Positions 35,475 through 44,538 of a stretch of 64,000 nt of DNA are shown here, piece by piece. The first letter of the stretch is position 1, and each line of letters starts with the position of its first letter. The stretch is taken from contig NZ_CP060298.1 of NCBI RefSeq assembly GCF_014303395.1, positions 1,984,001 to 2,048,000 of the forward strand, read 5' to 3'. The notes under the pieces are model-generated. The model had not been told where the DNA came from. It worked only from the letters and a program-made list of their open reading frames with translations, and did no database searches. Source of the DNA: Nakamurella sp. PAMC28650. GTDB taxonomy: Bacteria; Actinomycetota; Actinomycetes; Mycobacteriales; Nakamurellaceae. Both the position numbers and the translations under genes were made by a program.

Positions 35475-36106
35475 GCCAGGATCCGGGACCGCAGCCACTC
35501 CAGCACGTTGTCGCGGTCGGCGATCAGGTGCCTGGTCAGCAGGATGTGATCGGGAGCCAGCAGCCAGGCATGCTCGGTCTGCACCGGTATGACGGTCAGC
35601 CGCAGCCGGAACGGTGGCGACCGCCACCTGAGCGCCGCCTCGCGGGCGAGCTCCTCCAGTCCCTCGCGCGGCACCGAATGGGCGCGTTTGACCAGCGGAT
35701 CGGTGGAGATCGCCTCGGCCCACAGCGCGGCCCGCTCGTGGAAGAGCTGCAGCAGGGTCCGCAGCGACGGGGTCGCCGAGAAGGCGCTGAACCGCGGCGG
35801 CCTCAGGTCGTCACCGGCTTCCGGGCCGGCGGTGATCGCGCGCCGCCACCAGCGAGCCCATTCCTTGGTCGTCTGCTCGCGGTCGAGCAGCCCGGTGAAC
35901 GGATCCGGCAGCGTCGTCAGGCCGTCGTACGGCCGGCGGGCCCAGGCCGGCCAGATCGACGACGGCGGATCCAGGAGCGGGATCTCGGGCGCCGTCAGCT
36001 CCGATATCCCGATGACTTCGCGCAGGTAGAGGGCCACCACCAGGCTCGACGGCTCGTCGACGGAGATCGACGACTCGTAGGTACCGGCGATGTACATATC
36101 CGACAT
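35465..36106 (-). CDS. Conserved-looking hypothetical protein between menA and phzF remnant
   Basis: 213-residue soluble protein I do not recognise. It begins MSDMYIAGTYESS, has a Pro/Trp-rich middle (DPPSSIWPAWARRPYDGL), several Trp/Arg-rich helices (TKEWARWWRRA) and a C-terminal segment of alternating hydrophobic residues (RLRLTVIPVQTEHAWLL). No signal peptide or membrane segment. ATG at 36106 is the only good start; upstream codons look non-coding. The stop TGA lies in a CAGGT repeat, so its last residues may have been altered by the same event that truncated phzF. It follows menA by 68 bases in the same direction. Confidence 0.65.
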   Translation of the reverse strand: MSDMYIAGTYESSISVDEPSSLVVALYLREVIGISELTAPEIPLLDPPSSIWPAWARRPYDGLTTLPDPFTGLLDREQTTKEWARWWRRAITAGPEAGDDLRPPRFSAFSATPSLRTLLQLFHERAALWAEAISTDPLVKRAHSVPREGLEELAREAALRWRSPPFRLRLTVIPVQTEHAWLLAPDHILLTRHLIADRDNVLEWLRSRILALT

Positions 36107-36174
36107 CGTCCACCGTGCCCGGCGTTTGTGCACGCACCGATGCCCGGCGGGCTGCCTGCCCGGGCTGCGGTGGG

Positions 36175-37047
36175 CTATCGCCCGAGGGCCAGGCCGATGG
36201 TGATCAGCACGGCATAGACGAATTCCAGCCGGCCGATCGCCCCCAGCGCCCTGATCAGGGTCGGGCCCTTGTCCCCACCCAGGACCTGACGGATCGGTAC
36301 TACGGCCAGCGGGGCGCTGAGCAGGCCGAGAAGGCACCACGGATGCCGGATCCCGATGACGACGACGGCCAGGTACGCACCGGCGATGGTCAGCACCAGC
36401 ACCGAACGGGCCAGTCGATCGCCCAGCAGAACGGCCAGGGTGCGCTTGCCGGAGACCGTGTCGGTGGCGACGTCGCGCAGGTTGTTGATCATCAGGAGGG
36501 CGCACGCGAGCAGGCCGATGCCGATCGCGGCCGCCACCGACGTGGCCGTGATGCGTCCGCTGTTGACGTACATGGTGCCCAGGACCGCGAGCAACCCGAA
36601 GAAGACGAAGACGAAGATCTCGCCGAAACCGGCGTAGCCATAAGGCTTCGGACCGCCGGTGTAGAACCAGGCGGCGGCCACGGCGGCGACACCGAACGGC
36701 AACAGCCACCAGGTCGTCACCGCGGCCAGCGCCAGACCGGCGAGTCCGGCGAGTCCGAAGCAGGCGAAGGCCGCGAGCTTGACCTGACCGGGCGCGGCGG
36801 CGCCGGAGCCGACCAGCCGCATCGGGCCGACCCTGACCTCGTCGGTGCCGCGGATGCCGTCGGAGTAGTCGTTCGCGAAGTTGACGCCGACCTGGAGCGC
36901 CAGCGAGACGACGAGCGCCAGCAACGCCTTCCACCAGATGAGATGACCGACTGCGAAACCAGCTCCTGATCCGACCAGGACGGGTGCGATCGCCGCCGGT
37001 AGGGTGCGTGGGCGCGATGCCGAGAGCCACTGGGTTGCTGTTGCCAC
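36175..37047 (-). CDS. menA: 1,4-dihydroxy-2-naphthoate polyprenyltransferase MenA
   Basis: Membrane prenyltransferase that attaches the polyprenyl tail to dihydroxynaphthoate in menaquinone synthesis. About eight helices; the first Asp-rich prenyl-diphosphate motif is NFANDYSDGIRGTDE (about 56-70), and the second region is NNLRDVATDTVSGKRTLAV. 290 residues, normal. The GTG at 37047 is favoured by AGGG 9 bases upstream and by the conserved QWLSASRPRTLPAA start; the GTG at 37053 adds two residues. It lies 11 bases downstream of menE on the same strand. Confidence 0.95.
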   Translation of the reverse strand: MATATQWLSASRPRTLPAAIAPVLVGSGAGFAVGHLIWWKALLALVVSLALQVGVNFANDYSDGIRGTDEVRVGPMRLVGSGAAAPGQVKLAAFACFGLAGLAGLALAAVTTWWLLPFGVAAVAAAWFYTGGPKPYGYAGFGEIFVFVFFGLLAVLGTMYVNSGRITATSVAAAIGIGLLACALLMINNLRDVATDTVSGKRTLAVLLGDRLARSVLVLTIAGAYLAVVVIGIRHPWCLLGLLSAPLAVVPIRQVLGGDKGPTLIRALGAIGRLEFVYAVLITIGLALGR

Positions 37048-37058
37048 GTGCACGAACC

Positions 37059-38312
37059 CTACGTGGGGAGCGGTGGCGTCCGCGCCACCTGAGCTGCGGC
37101 GAGTGCGGTCGCGGCGGTCCGGTCCGGCTTTCCGGGGCCTCTTGACGGGATCTCGTCGACCACGGCCAGGGCCCTGGGGGTGGTGGCGATGCCGGCGGCG
37201 GCGGTGGCCTGCTGGATCTCCCTCAGGGTCGGCGGCTGCAGAGGGTCGGTCGCGACCGCGACGGCGACCAGTCGGCGGCCCCACTCCGGATCAGGCAGTC
37301 CCACCACGACGACGTGTGCGACCGACGGCAGGGTTGCGATCGCCTCTTCGAGCGCAGACGGAACGACCTTGAGTCCGCCCGTGATGATGACGTCGTCGAC
37401 CCGGCCGAGGATCTGGAGCCGTCCGTCCCGCCACTCCCCGAGATCGTCGGTGCGGAAGCTACGGAAGGTGCGCGGGCTGTGGTCAGCGTGGTCAGCGTGG
37501 GCCGGGAACGCGGGGTGCGCGGGCAGGTTGCGGTAGCCGCGGCCGATCATCGGACCCGTGAGATGCACGCGGCCGGTGTCGTCCAGCTCGGCGGTCACCC
37601 CGTCGAGCGGGACGCCGTCGTAGACGCAGCCACCGCAGGTCTCGCTCATCCCGTAGGTGGTGACCACGGGGATTCCGGCCTGCCGGGCCCGGACCAGCAG
37701 GGCTGCGGGGGTGGCCGATCCGCCGACCAGCACCCGGTCGAAGGTTCTCAGCGCAGCGGTCGCACTCTCCTCGGCGAGGATCCGGTGCAGTTGCGTCGGG
37801 ACCAGCGAGAGGTAGCGCGGCCCGTCCGGAAGTCGGTCGGTGGCCTGCCGGAAGCGGCGCGGGGTGAACGGCTCGCCGGTGTCCAGCAGGTAGGGGTCGG
37901 TGCCGGCCGCGATGGATCGCAGCAGCACCTGCAGGCCGGCGATGTGCTGCGCTGGCAGGGCCAGGAGCCAACTGCCGGGCGGCCCGAGCCGCTCCTGGGT
38001 GGCGGCCGCCGACGCGGCCAGCGCGGATCTGGCCAGCAGGGTGCCCTTGGGTGTGCCGGTCGATCCGGACGTCGCGATGACGATCACCGTCGGGTCGGCC
38101 GGGTCGTCCTCCTCGTCGGCCAGGCGATGGCCGATACCGAAAGCCTTGGTCAGCAAAGCGATCTGGGCCTGGTCACCGGCCGCCACCGGAGCCAACGCCG
38201 GGCCGATCCCCGCCAGCGCGTCGGCGAGCCGGGGGAGGAGTCCCAGCAGCGCCGGGCCGGTCGGCACCTCGAGCAGTTCGACCGTCCGGGCCAGTCCTTC
38301 CACACCTTCCAC
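37059..38312 (-). CDS. menE: o-succinylbenzoate-CoA ligase MenE
   Basis: Adenylate-forming enzyme that activates o-succinylbenzoate as its CoA ester. Core motifs are intact: ATSGSTGTPKGTLL (ATP loop, about 80-93), TYGMSETCGG, RTDDLGEW, GRVDDVIITGGLKVVPSALEE, and a C-terminal catalytic Lys in PSRGPGKPDR. At 417 residues it is the short actinobacterial form with a reduced N-terminal part. The start is uncertain among clustered GTG codons at 38303-38312. It heads a menE-menA pair, and is divergent from the response-regulator gene. Confidence 0.94.
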   Translation of the reverse strand: MEGVEGLARTVELLEVPTGPALLGLLPRLADALAGIGPALAPVAAGDQAQIALLTKAFGIGHRLADEEDDPADPTVIVIATSGSTGTPKGTLLARSALAASAAATQERLGPPGSWLLALPAQHIAGLQVLLRSIAAGTDPYLLDTGEPFTPRRFRQATDRLPDGPRYLSLVPTQLHRILAEESATAALRTFDRVLVGGSATPAALLVRARQAGIPVVTTYGMSETCGGCVYDGVPLDGVTAELDDTGRVHLTGPMIGRGYRNLPAHPAFPAHADHADHSPRTFRSFRTDDLGEWRDGRLQILGRVDDVIITGGLKVVPSALEEAIATLPSVAHVVVVGLPDPEWGRRLVAVAVATDPLQPPTLREIQQATAAAGIATTPRALAVVDEIPSRGPGKPDRTAATALAAAQVARTPPLPT

Positions 38313-38468
38313 CCTACGGGGGCGCGAATCTTCACCGGATCCGAACCTGGCGTTGATCCCTTTCGATCACCGAGGGCGGATCGTCGGATTCGATCGGTCT
38401 CCTCCTGCTCCCCGTCGGGCAGGATGGGCATGGTCCGACCGGGCGCGCAGAACAGGAAGGACGTCGAC

Positions 38469-39173
38469 ATGGACCAGTCCACCGGGGCCTCGCCGGCCCG
38501 CGGCCTGGTGCTGGTGGTCGAGGACGAGAGCACGATCGCCGACGTCATCCGGCGGTATCTGGTGGCGGCCGGATTCTCCGTGCAGACCACAGGTCTCGGC
38601 CGGGACGCCCAGGCGATCATCCGGCGTGACCGTCCCGTCGCGGTGGTGATGGACATCGGGCTCCCGGACATCGACGGACTCACCGTGTGCCAGCAGATGC
38701 GGGCCGCCGGCGACTGGACACCGGTCCTGTTCGTCACCGCACGGGACGAGGACGTCGATCGGATCCTGGGCCTGGAACTCGGTGGTGACGACTACCTGGT
38801 CAAGCCCTTCAATCCGCGGGAGCTGGTGGCCCGGGTGCGGACCGTGCTGCGGCGGGCGGGTGCCGCCGCGGTCGGTGGTTCGCCGGTGCTGGTCGCGGGG
38901 CGGCTGCGGGCGGATACCGCGCAGCGTCGGGTCTGGGTCGATTCGCAGGAGATCGCCCTCACGGCAACGGAATTCGACCTCCTGATCCACCTGATGAAGC
39001 ATCCGGAGCGGGTCTTCGACCGGCAGAGCCTGCTGAGTTCGGTGTGGGGCTACGCCGCTGCTTCCGGGCTGCGGACGGTCGACGTGCACATCGCGGCGTT
39101 GCGGTCCAAACTCGGTGACGCCAGCCCGATCCGGACCGTGCGGGGGGTCGGCTATGCGGTCGAGGGAAGCTGA
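38469..39173 (+). CDS. OmpR/PhoB family response regulator
   Basis: 234-residue response regulator. The receiver domain has the acidic pocket (VEDE near 17-20), phospho-acceptor Asp about 62 in VVMDIGLPDIDG, and Lys about 112 in DDYLVKPF. The C-terminal winged helix ends with RTVRGVGYAVEGS. ATG at 38469 has AGGAAGGA about 8 bases upstream. It overlaps the sensor kinase gene by 20 bases, so the two form one unit. Targets are unknown; the neighbouring divergent menE gene is one candidate. Confidence 0.95.
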   Translation: MDQSTGASPARGLVLVVEDESTIADVIRRYLVAAGFSVQTTGLGRDAQAIIRRDRPVAVVMDIGLPDIDGLTVCQQMRAAGDWTPVLFVTARDEDVDRILGLELGGDDYLVKPFNPRELVARVRTVLRRAGAAAVGGSPVLVAGRLRADTAQRRVWVDSQEIALTATEFDLLIHLMKHPERVFDRQSLLSSVWGYAAASGLRTVDVHIAALRSKLGDASPIRTVRGVGYAVEGS

Positions 39174-40614
39174 TCAGGGCCCTGCTTCCGAGGACGTCGG
39201 GACGGCCCCGCTGCCGGCCACGACCGCCGGAGAACCACCGATCCGCCGGACCTCGCTGGCGCTGCGGATCACGATGCTGGTGGTGTCGGTGGCGGTGGCG
39301 GTGGCGATCATCGCCGGGGTGGTCGGCGCCGCGATGATCCGCAACACGGCGGTCGACGTCACGCGCACGTACCTGTCGAACCAGGCCAACGTGATCGACC
39401 AGCAGATGTCCGGCGAGGATCCGGGCTATCGGATCGGTCTCGCCAAACTGGCCCAGGTGTTCAAGCAGCAGGGCATCTCGGTGGTGACCGAGAACAGGAA
39501 CGGGAAGATCGACGGGTCGGACGCGCAGGCCGTCAGGCAGGCCACCGCTGCGGGGGTCGCGGCCCTGACGGACGGCCAGTCGATGTCAAGGACGCTGCAG
39601 GTGAACGGCCGCACCGTGTTGCTGGAGGCGCGCTCGGTCAACGGCCGGGCGTTCGCGCTGGTCGCGTCCGCCGACATCGGCGCCGGCACCCAGAGGACCT
39701 TGCAGCGAAGGGTGCTGCTCGCACTGGCGATCGGTCTGCTGGCCGCGGTGATCGGTGGGCTGGTGATCGCGCGTCTGGTGACCAGACCGCTCCGGCGCAC
39801 GGCGGAGACGGCGCGGGCGATGGGTGCCGGGTCGCGGCAGACCCGAGCTCCGGTGGCCGGGCCCTCGGAGGTCGCCGACGTCGCGATCGCGGTGAACGAA
39901 CTGGCCGATGCGTTGCAGCACAGCGAGTCCCGGCAGCGCGAGTTCCTGACGTCGGTCTCGCACGAACTGCGGACGCCCCTGGCCGCGATCGGCGGGCAGG
40001 CCGAGGCGCTGAGCGACGGCATCGTGCCCGGCCCGGAGGTCCCCCAGGTCGGGCGGATGATCCGCGCCGAGAGCGCCCGGCTGGAGCGGCTGGTCTACGA
40101 CCTGCTGGATCTGGCCCGCCTGGGGGCCGACTCCTTCCGACTGGAACTAGCGCCGTGTGATCTGACCGCCCTGATCCGGGAGATGGCCTCCGTGTGGCAG
40201 ATTCGGTGCGATCAACGTTCGGTGCAGCTGCTGGTGCAGGTCCCCTCCGGTCCGGTGGTCGTGGTGACCGACGCCCGCCGGCTGCGCCAGGTGCTGGACG
40301 GCCTGGCGGAGAACGCTCTTCGGCTGCTGGCACCCGGTCGGCCGCTGGTGCTGGCCCTGTCGGTCGGCGGGTCGGTGGTGCTCCAGGTACGCGACGGTGG
40401 CCCGGGTCTGACCGCGCAGGACTACGCGGTCGCCTTCGAGCAGGGGGTGTTGCACGAGAGGTACCGGGGCCGTCGACCCGGTGGTGCCGGGCTCGGGCTG
40501 GCGCTTGCGCACAGCCTGGTCACCCGGCTGGGCGGGACCGTCACCGCCGGCCCGGCCCCGGAAGGCGGGGCCTGCTTCTCGGTCGAGCTGCCCGTGCAGC
40601 CATCGCCGGGGTGA
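39154..40614 (+). CDS. Sensor histidine kinase
   Basis: 486-residue membrane sensor kinase paired with the preceding regulator. Transmembrane helices at about 37-61 and 187-207 enclose an extracytoplasmic sensor of about 125 residues. A HAMP linker follows (about 208-260), then HisKA with the phosphorylated His about 270 in FLTSVSHELRTPLAAI. The ATPase domain has N-box LDGLAENALRLL, G1 VRDGGPGL and G2 GGAGLGLALAHSLV. The ATG at 39154 overlaps the regulator's 3' end. The signal sensed is unknown; the sensor domain contains no cysteine, so thiol redox sensing is unlikely. Confidence 0.94.
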   Translation: MRSREADQGPASEDVGTAPLPATTAGEPPIRRTSLALRITMLVVSVAVAVAIIAGVVGAAMIRNTAVDVTRTYLSNQANVIDQQMSGEDPGYRIGLAKLAQVFKQQGISVVTENRNGKIDGSDAQAVRQATAAGVAALTDGQSMSRTLQVNGRTVLLEARSVNGRAFALVASADIGAGTQRTLQRRVLLALAIGLLAAVIGGLVIARLVTRPLRRTAETARAMGAGSRQTRAPVAGPSEVADVAIAVNELADALQHSESRQREFLTSVSHELRTPLAAIGGQAEALSDGIVPGPEVPQVGRMIRAESARLERLVYDLLDLARLGADSFRLELAPCDLTALIREMASVWQIRCDQRSVQLLVQVPSGPVVVVTDARRLRQVLDGLAENALRLLAPGRPLVLALSVGGSVVLQVRDGGPGLTAQDYAVAFEQGVLHERYRGRRPGGAGLGLALAHSLVTRLGGTVTAGPAPEGGACFSVELPVQPSPG

Positions 40615-40662
40615 TCGGGGGATCGAACCTGCGGTTCACGCCTTCGGATACTGTCTCGGTCC

Positions 40663-41268
40663 ATGACGACGACGCCGGCGACCGCCTCTCCCTCGGTGGA
40701 GTACCTCGAAGAGGTGATCCGGGTGGCCAGATCGCTGGAGCCCGAACAGCTCGAGTCGATGGCCCGCGGCCTGGCCGGGGTGCGCGAAGGCGGCGGACGG
40801 CTGTTCATCATCGGGGTCGGCGGTGGGGCGGGGCACGCGTCCCATGCGGTCAACGACTTCCGCAAGATCTGTCACCTGGAGTCCTACACGCCGACCGACA
40901 ACGTGTCGGAGTTGACGGCGCGGGTCAACGACGACGGGTGGGAGAGCACCTTCGACGCTTGGCTGACCACTTCGCGGATCGGCGATCGCGACGCGATGCT
41001 GGTCTTCTCGGTCGGCGGCGGGAATCGCGAGCACAACATCTCGATGAACATCGTGCTGGCCGTCGAGCACGCCAAGCGGGTGGGAGCCAAGATCTACGGC
41101 ATCGTCGGGAAGAGCGACGGTGTCACCGCCCAGCTGGCCGATGTCTGCATCGTGGTGGACACCGTGGCCAAGCTGCGCACCGGCGTCGTCGAGGGGTTCC
41201 AGGCGGTCCTGTGGCACGGGCTGGTCTTCCACCCTGTTGAACGCGTTCGCAGGGCTGGCCGATCCTGA
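40663..41268 (+). CDS. SIS-domain (GmhA-like) sugar phosphate isomerase with altered C-terminus
   Basis: 201-residue SIS-domain protein resembling sedoheptulose-7-phosphate isomerase: RLFIIGVGGGAGHASHAVND (about 46-65), MLVFSVGGGNREHNISMNI, GAKIYGIVGKSDG, and the C-terminal helix GVVEGFQAVLWHGLVFHP. Just after this helix (about base 41233) the sequence switches to the coding region of a truncated HNH endonuclease gene in another frame. The last 10 residues (VERVRRAGRS) are therefore probably not original. Expected family ends run some ten residues beyond HP. Possibly still folded and active. Confidence 0.8.
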   Translation: MTTTPATASPSVEYLEEVIRVARSLEPEQLESMARGLAGVREGGGRLFIIGVGGGAGHASHAVNDFRKICHLESYTPTDNVSELTARVNDDGWESTFDAWLTTSRIGDRDAMLVFSVGGGNREHNISMNIVLAVEHAKRVGAKIYGIVGKSDGVTAQLADVCIVVDTVAKLRTGVVEGFQAVLWHGLVFHPVERVRRAGRS

Positions 41269-42223
41269 TGATGAGCGGACGGTGATGCAGCGTCGGGCGG
41301 ATGCGTTGGTGGACTTGTTGTTAGGGCGCGCCGGTAATGGCTGTCATGTGACCTGGCAGGACGACGACGACACCGCCTTCGACGACTACATCCTCAAGGA
41401 CGACGACACCGGTGCGGACGACCCGGCCGCGCGGTTGGACGACGTTGAATCTTCTGCAGCAGGAGCTGATCCGCCGGGCGGGGCCGAGGGTCGGCCCTGG
41501 GATCCGGATGCGGATTTTGATCTGCCGCCGTCGGCCTTCCGGCCGGATCGGGGTGACGGGTCGACGGCCGATCCTCCAGCAGTCGAGTCAGCGGGGGTGG
41601 GGTCGGTGCGCGCCAATGGGCCCCCCGATCCGGATCGCCCGGGTCGGGCGGTGGTGACGCCGTGTCCCGGGGGACAGGAGAGTCGCCCGTTGCCGCGAAT
41701 CACGATCGGTGTGGTGGTGTCGGTGCAGTCGTTGTTCGGGTATTCCGATGCGCCGGGTCAGTTGGCGGATCGGTCGGCTTTGGTGCCCGCGGAGACCATC
41801 CGGGAGCTGGCCGGGCAGCCGGGGACGTTGTTCTACCAGTTGCTCACCGATGCCGGTGGCGACTTGTTGTCGGTAACGGAGTTGGGTCGGTTCCCATCGC
41901 GGAAGCTGGGAGTGGCGGTGCGAATGCGGGAGGGTGTGTGCGGCAATCCGGTGTGCACGGTGCCGGTGCCGCGGTGCGATCTGGATCATCTGGTGCCAGT
42001 GCCTCATGGGCCGACGGCAGCGTGCAATCTGGGTCCGAAATGTCGTGGTGACCATCGGGCGAAAACCCATGCGGGGCATCGGTCTACCCGGACCGGGCCG
42101 CACACCACGAGATGGCAGACGCCGACCGGGCACACCTACGACACCCGCGACACCCCGCTGCCCGTGGAAAACTGGCCGGGCGCCCATGGGTACGGGAGCA
42201 CCGATGTGCAGGAGGGCTCATGA
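41234..42223 (+). pseudogene. 5'-truncated DUF222/HNH endonuclease (13E12-type) gene
   Basis: An open frame of 329 residues, with no proper start, continues the C-terminal part of a DUF222/HNH endonuclease of the 13E12 repeat family. It starts inside DUF222 at LLNAFAGLADPDDERTVMQR; a long acidic Pro/Asp linker follows, then the HNH region CGNPVCTVPVPRCDLDHLVP and CRGDHRAKTHAGH. The N-terminal half is missing, replaced by the SIS-domain gene. An internal ATG at 41283 could give a shortened protein with the HNH domain. Third positions look less GC-rich here (runs such as TTGTTGTTAG), hinting at a foreign origin. It overlaps the AlkZ-like gene by 4 bases. Confidence 0.8.
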
Positions 42224-43356
42224 CGGTGCAGGTGCTCGGTCGGCGGGAGCTGAATCGCGCGCTGCTGGCCAGGCAGATGTTGTTGGAGCGCAATACGATG
42301 AGCCCTCTGCCGGCGATCGAGCACCTCGTCGGGATGCAGGCCCAGCTCCCGACTCCGCCCTACTTCGGGCTGTGGACCAGGTTGGCCGACTTCGACCCGC
42401 TCGAACTGTCCCAGCTGTTCCTGGATCGGCGGGTGGTACGCATCGCGTTGATGCGCTCGACGGTCCATCTGGTCTCGGCGGAGGATGCGCTGGCCCTGAG
42501 ACCCGTCGTCCAGCCGGCCGTCAGTCGTGGCTTGACGCCGAACAGCCCCTTCGGCAAGGCCCTGGCCACGGTCGATCTCGCCGAGCTGGCCGTCCTGGCC
42601 AGAAGCCTGGTCGAGGAACGGCCGTTGACCGGCAACGAGATCGGAACCGCTCTGCAATCCCGCTGGCCGGAAGTGGATGTCACCGCCCTGTCGATCGCCG
42701 CCCGGGCGGGAGTGCCGCTGGTGCAGGTGCCGCCCCGCGGGCTGTGGGGCGGGGTTGGGCAGTCCCGCACCATCAGTGCGGAGTCATGGATCGGCCGACC
42801 CCAGGCCGAACCGGATGTCGCGCAGATGGTGCGGCGATACCTGGCCGCCTATGGCCCCGCAACGGTGCGGGACGCGCAGGCCTGGTCCGGGATCACCGGG
42901 CTCACCGGTGTTTTTAAAGAATTGAAGCCCAGCCTGGCGGTGTTCGCGGACGAGAACGGGTCGGAGTTGTTCGACGTCCCGGACGCACTACGTCCACCCG
43001 CGAACACTCCCGCCCCGGTCAGATTCCTGCCCGATTTCGACCAGATCCTGCTGGCCCACCACGACCGCTCGCGGATCTTCGTCCCTGAGCATCGTCCGTT
43101 GATCTTCAGCAGCAACGGCATCGTCCATGCGTCGGTGCTGATCGACGGGTTCGTCCGCGCGTTGTGGACCATCGAGAGGGGCAGAGATCTGGCGACGTTG
43201 GCGATCCGGCCACTCCCGCCGGTCGGTCGCCGGGTGATCACCCAGCGGGAGCGATCTGCCGTCGAGGCCCAGGGCCGGAAGTTGTTGTCGTTCGCGGCCC
43301 CCGGCGCAGCACCGGCGATCCGATTCGACCCGGTTCTGTCCGTCGCTGCACGGTGA
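42220..43356 (+). CDS. AlkZ-like winged-helix DNA-binding protein (HTH_42 family)
   Basis: 378-residue protein of the HTH_42/AlkZ-like superfamily, whose characterised members are DNA glycosylases that unhook interstrand crosslinks or remove alkylated bases. The N-terminal part contains the putative catalytic Gln-x-Gln in LVGMQAQLPT (Gln 40 and 42), and the C-terminal part has FLPDFDQILLAHHDRSRI, typical of the family. GGAGGG precedes the ATG at 42220 by a few bases; the start overlaps the HNH remnant's stop. Repair activity is inferred from the motif, not shown. Confidence 0.82.
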   Translation: MTVQVLGRRELNRALLARQMLLERNTMSPLPAIEHLVGMQAQLPTPPYFGLWTRLADFDPLELSQLFLDRRVVRIALMRSTVHLVSAEDALALRPVVQPAVSRGLTPNSPFGKALATVDLAELAVLARSLVEERPLTGNEIGTALQSRWPEVDVTALSIAARAGVPLVQVPPRGLWGGVGQSRTISAESWIGRPQAEPDVAQMVRRYLAAYGPATVRDAQAWSGITGLTGVFKELKPSLAVFADENGSELFDVPDALRPPANTPAPVRFLPDFDQILLAHHDRSRIFVPEHRPLIFSSNGIVHASVLIDGFVRALWTIERGRDLATLAIRPLPPVGRRVITQRERSAVEAQGRKLLSFAAPGAAPAIRFDPVLSVAAR

Positions 43357-43372
43357 GAGCAGGATCGACTCC

Positions 43373-44371
43373 GTGACCTCTGATCAGCTCGCCGCCGTCC
43401 TTGCCACCGCGAAGGTGTTCGCGATTCCGCTGCACGACCGGTTTCGCGGAATCACCGTCCGCGAGGGCGTGCTCCTGCAGGGTCCGGCCGGCTGGTCCGA
43501 GTTCGCACCCTTCAACGACTACGACGACGCGGCCGCCCTTCCGTGGCTGGAAGCGGCTCTGGACACCGCCGAAAATACCTGGCCCGCAATGGTTCGCGGG
43601 AGTATCGAAGTGAACACGACCATTGCGGTGGTGAGCCCCGGACGGGCCGGCGAGCTGGTCCGTGCCTCTGGATGCCGGACCGCGAAGGTCAAGGTGGGCG
43701 GTCTGGACGGCGGCGTGGCCGGCCTGGGTATCGCCAACTCCCTGGCCGCTGACGCCGAGCGACTGGCCGCCGTGCGGGACGCGCTGGGAGCGACCGGGAA
43801 GATTCGGATCGATGCCAACGCCGGTTGGACGGTCGATGAAGCGCTGCAGGCGATTCCACTGTTGGACCGGGCCGCCGGGGGACTGGAGTACGTCGAGCAG
43901 CCGTGCGCGACGATCGAGGATCTGGCCGCCGTACGGCGGCGGGTGGACGTCCCGATCGCGGCGGACGAGTCGATCCGCCGCGCGGAGGATCCGATGCGTG
44001 TCAAACTCGCCGGCGCGGCCGACCTGGCCGTGGTGAAGGTCGCTCCCCTCGGAGGTGTGCGCCGTGCTCTGCGAATCGCCGAGATGACCCGCCTGCCGAT
44101 CGTGGTGTCCTCCGCGGTGGACAGCGCGGTCGGACTGGCCGCCGGCCTGGCCCTCGCCGGAGCGCTTCCGGTGCTCGACCACGCCTGTGGGCTGGGGACC
44201 GCAAGTCTGCTGATCGGTGACGTGAGTTCGACCGGATTCATCCCCGTCGACGGCATGCTCCCTGTGCCGGCCAGGGCGCCCGATCCCGACAACTTCGACG
44301 AGTTCGCCGCCGGGCCCGCCGCGACCGCCTTCTGGTTGGCCCGCCTCGATCGGGTGGCATCCCTGCTGTGA
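43373..44371 (+). CDS. menC: o-succinylbenzoate synthase MenC
   Basis: Enolase-superfamily dehydratase that makes o-succinylbenzoate in menaquinone synthesis. Catalytic Lys pair in TAKVKVGG (about 104-110), metal ligands in RIDANAGW, EYVEQPCA and AADESIRR, and the second Lys in LAVVKVAPLGG. The 332-residue length is typical of the actinobacterial form. GTG start at 43373. It follows the AlkZ-like gene by 16 bases. Confidence 0.94.
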   Translation: MTSDQLAAVLATAKVFAIPLHDRFRGITVREGVLLQGPAGWSEFAPFNDYDDAAALPWLEAALDTAENTWPAMVRGSIEVNTTIAVVSPGRAGELVRASGCRTAKVKVGGLDGGVAGLGIANSLAADAERLAAVRDALGATGKIRIDANAGWTVDEALQAIPLLDRAAGGLEYVEQPCATIEDLAAVRRRVDVPIAADESIRRAEDPMRVKLAGAADLAVVKVAPLGGVRRALRIAEMTRLPIVVSSAVDSAVGLAAGLALAGALPVLDHACGLGTASLLIGDVSSTGFIPVDGMLPVPARAPDPDNFDEFAAGPAATAFWLARLDRVASLL

Positions 44372-44538
44372 CCGTTCAGCACTCGACCTGTCCCCACCAC
44401 GGGACGATCGGTTCGGCCGGCCCTTCCGCGCGGCGAGGACGCCGGGGTCGGCAGCATGTCCCATAGTCTCTCCTGGAGCGGCGACGGGTACCGCACGATC
44501 GCGCAGTGCGCGGCGACATGATCTGGCAGGGGTGAAGT

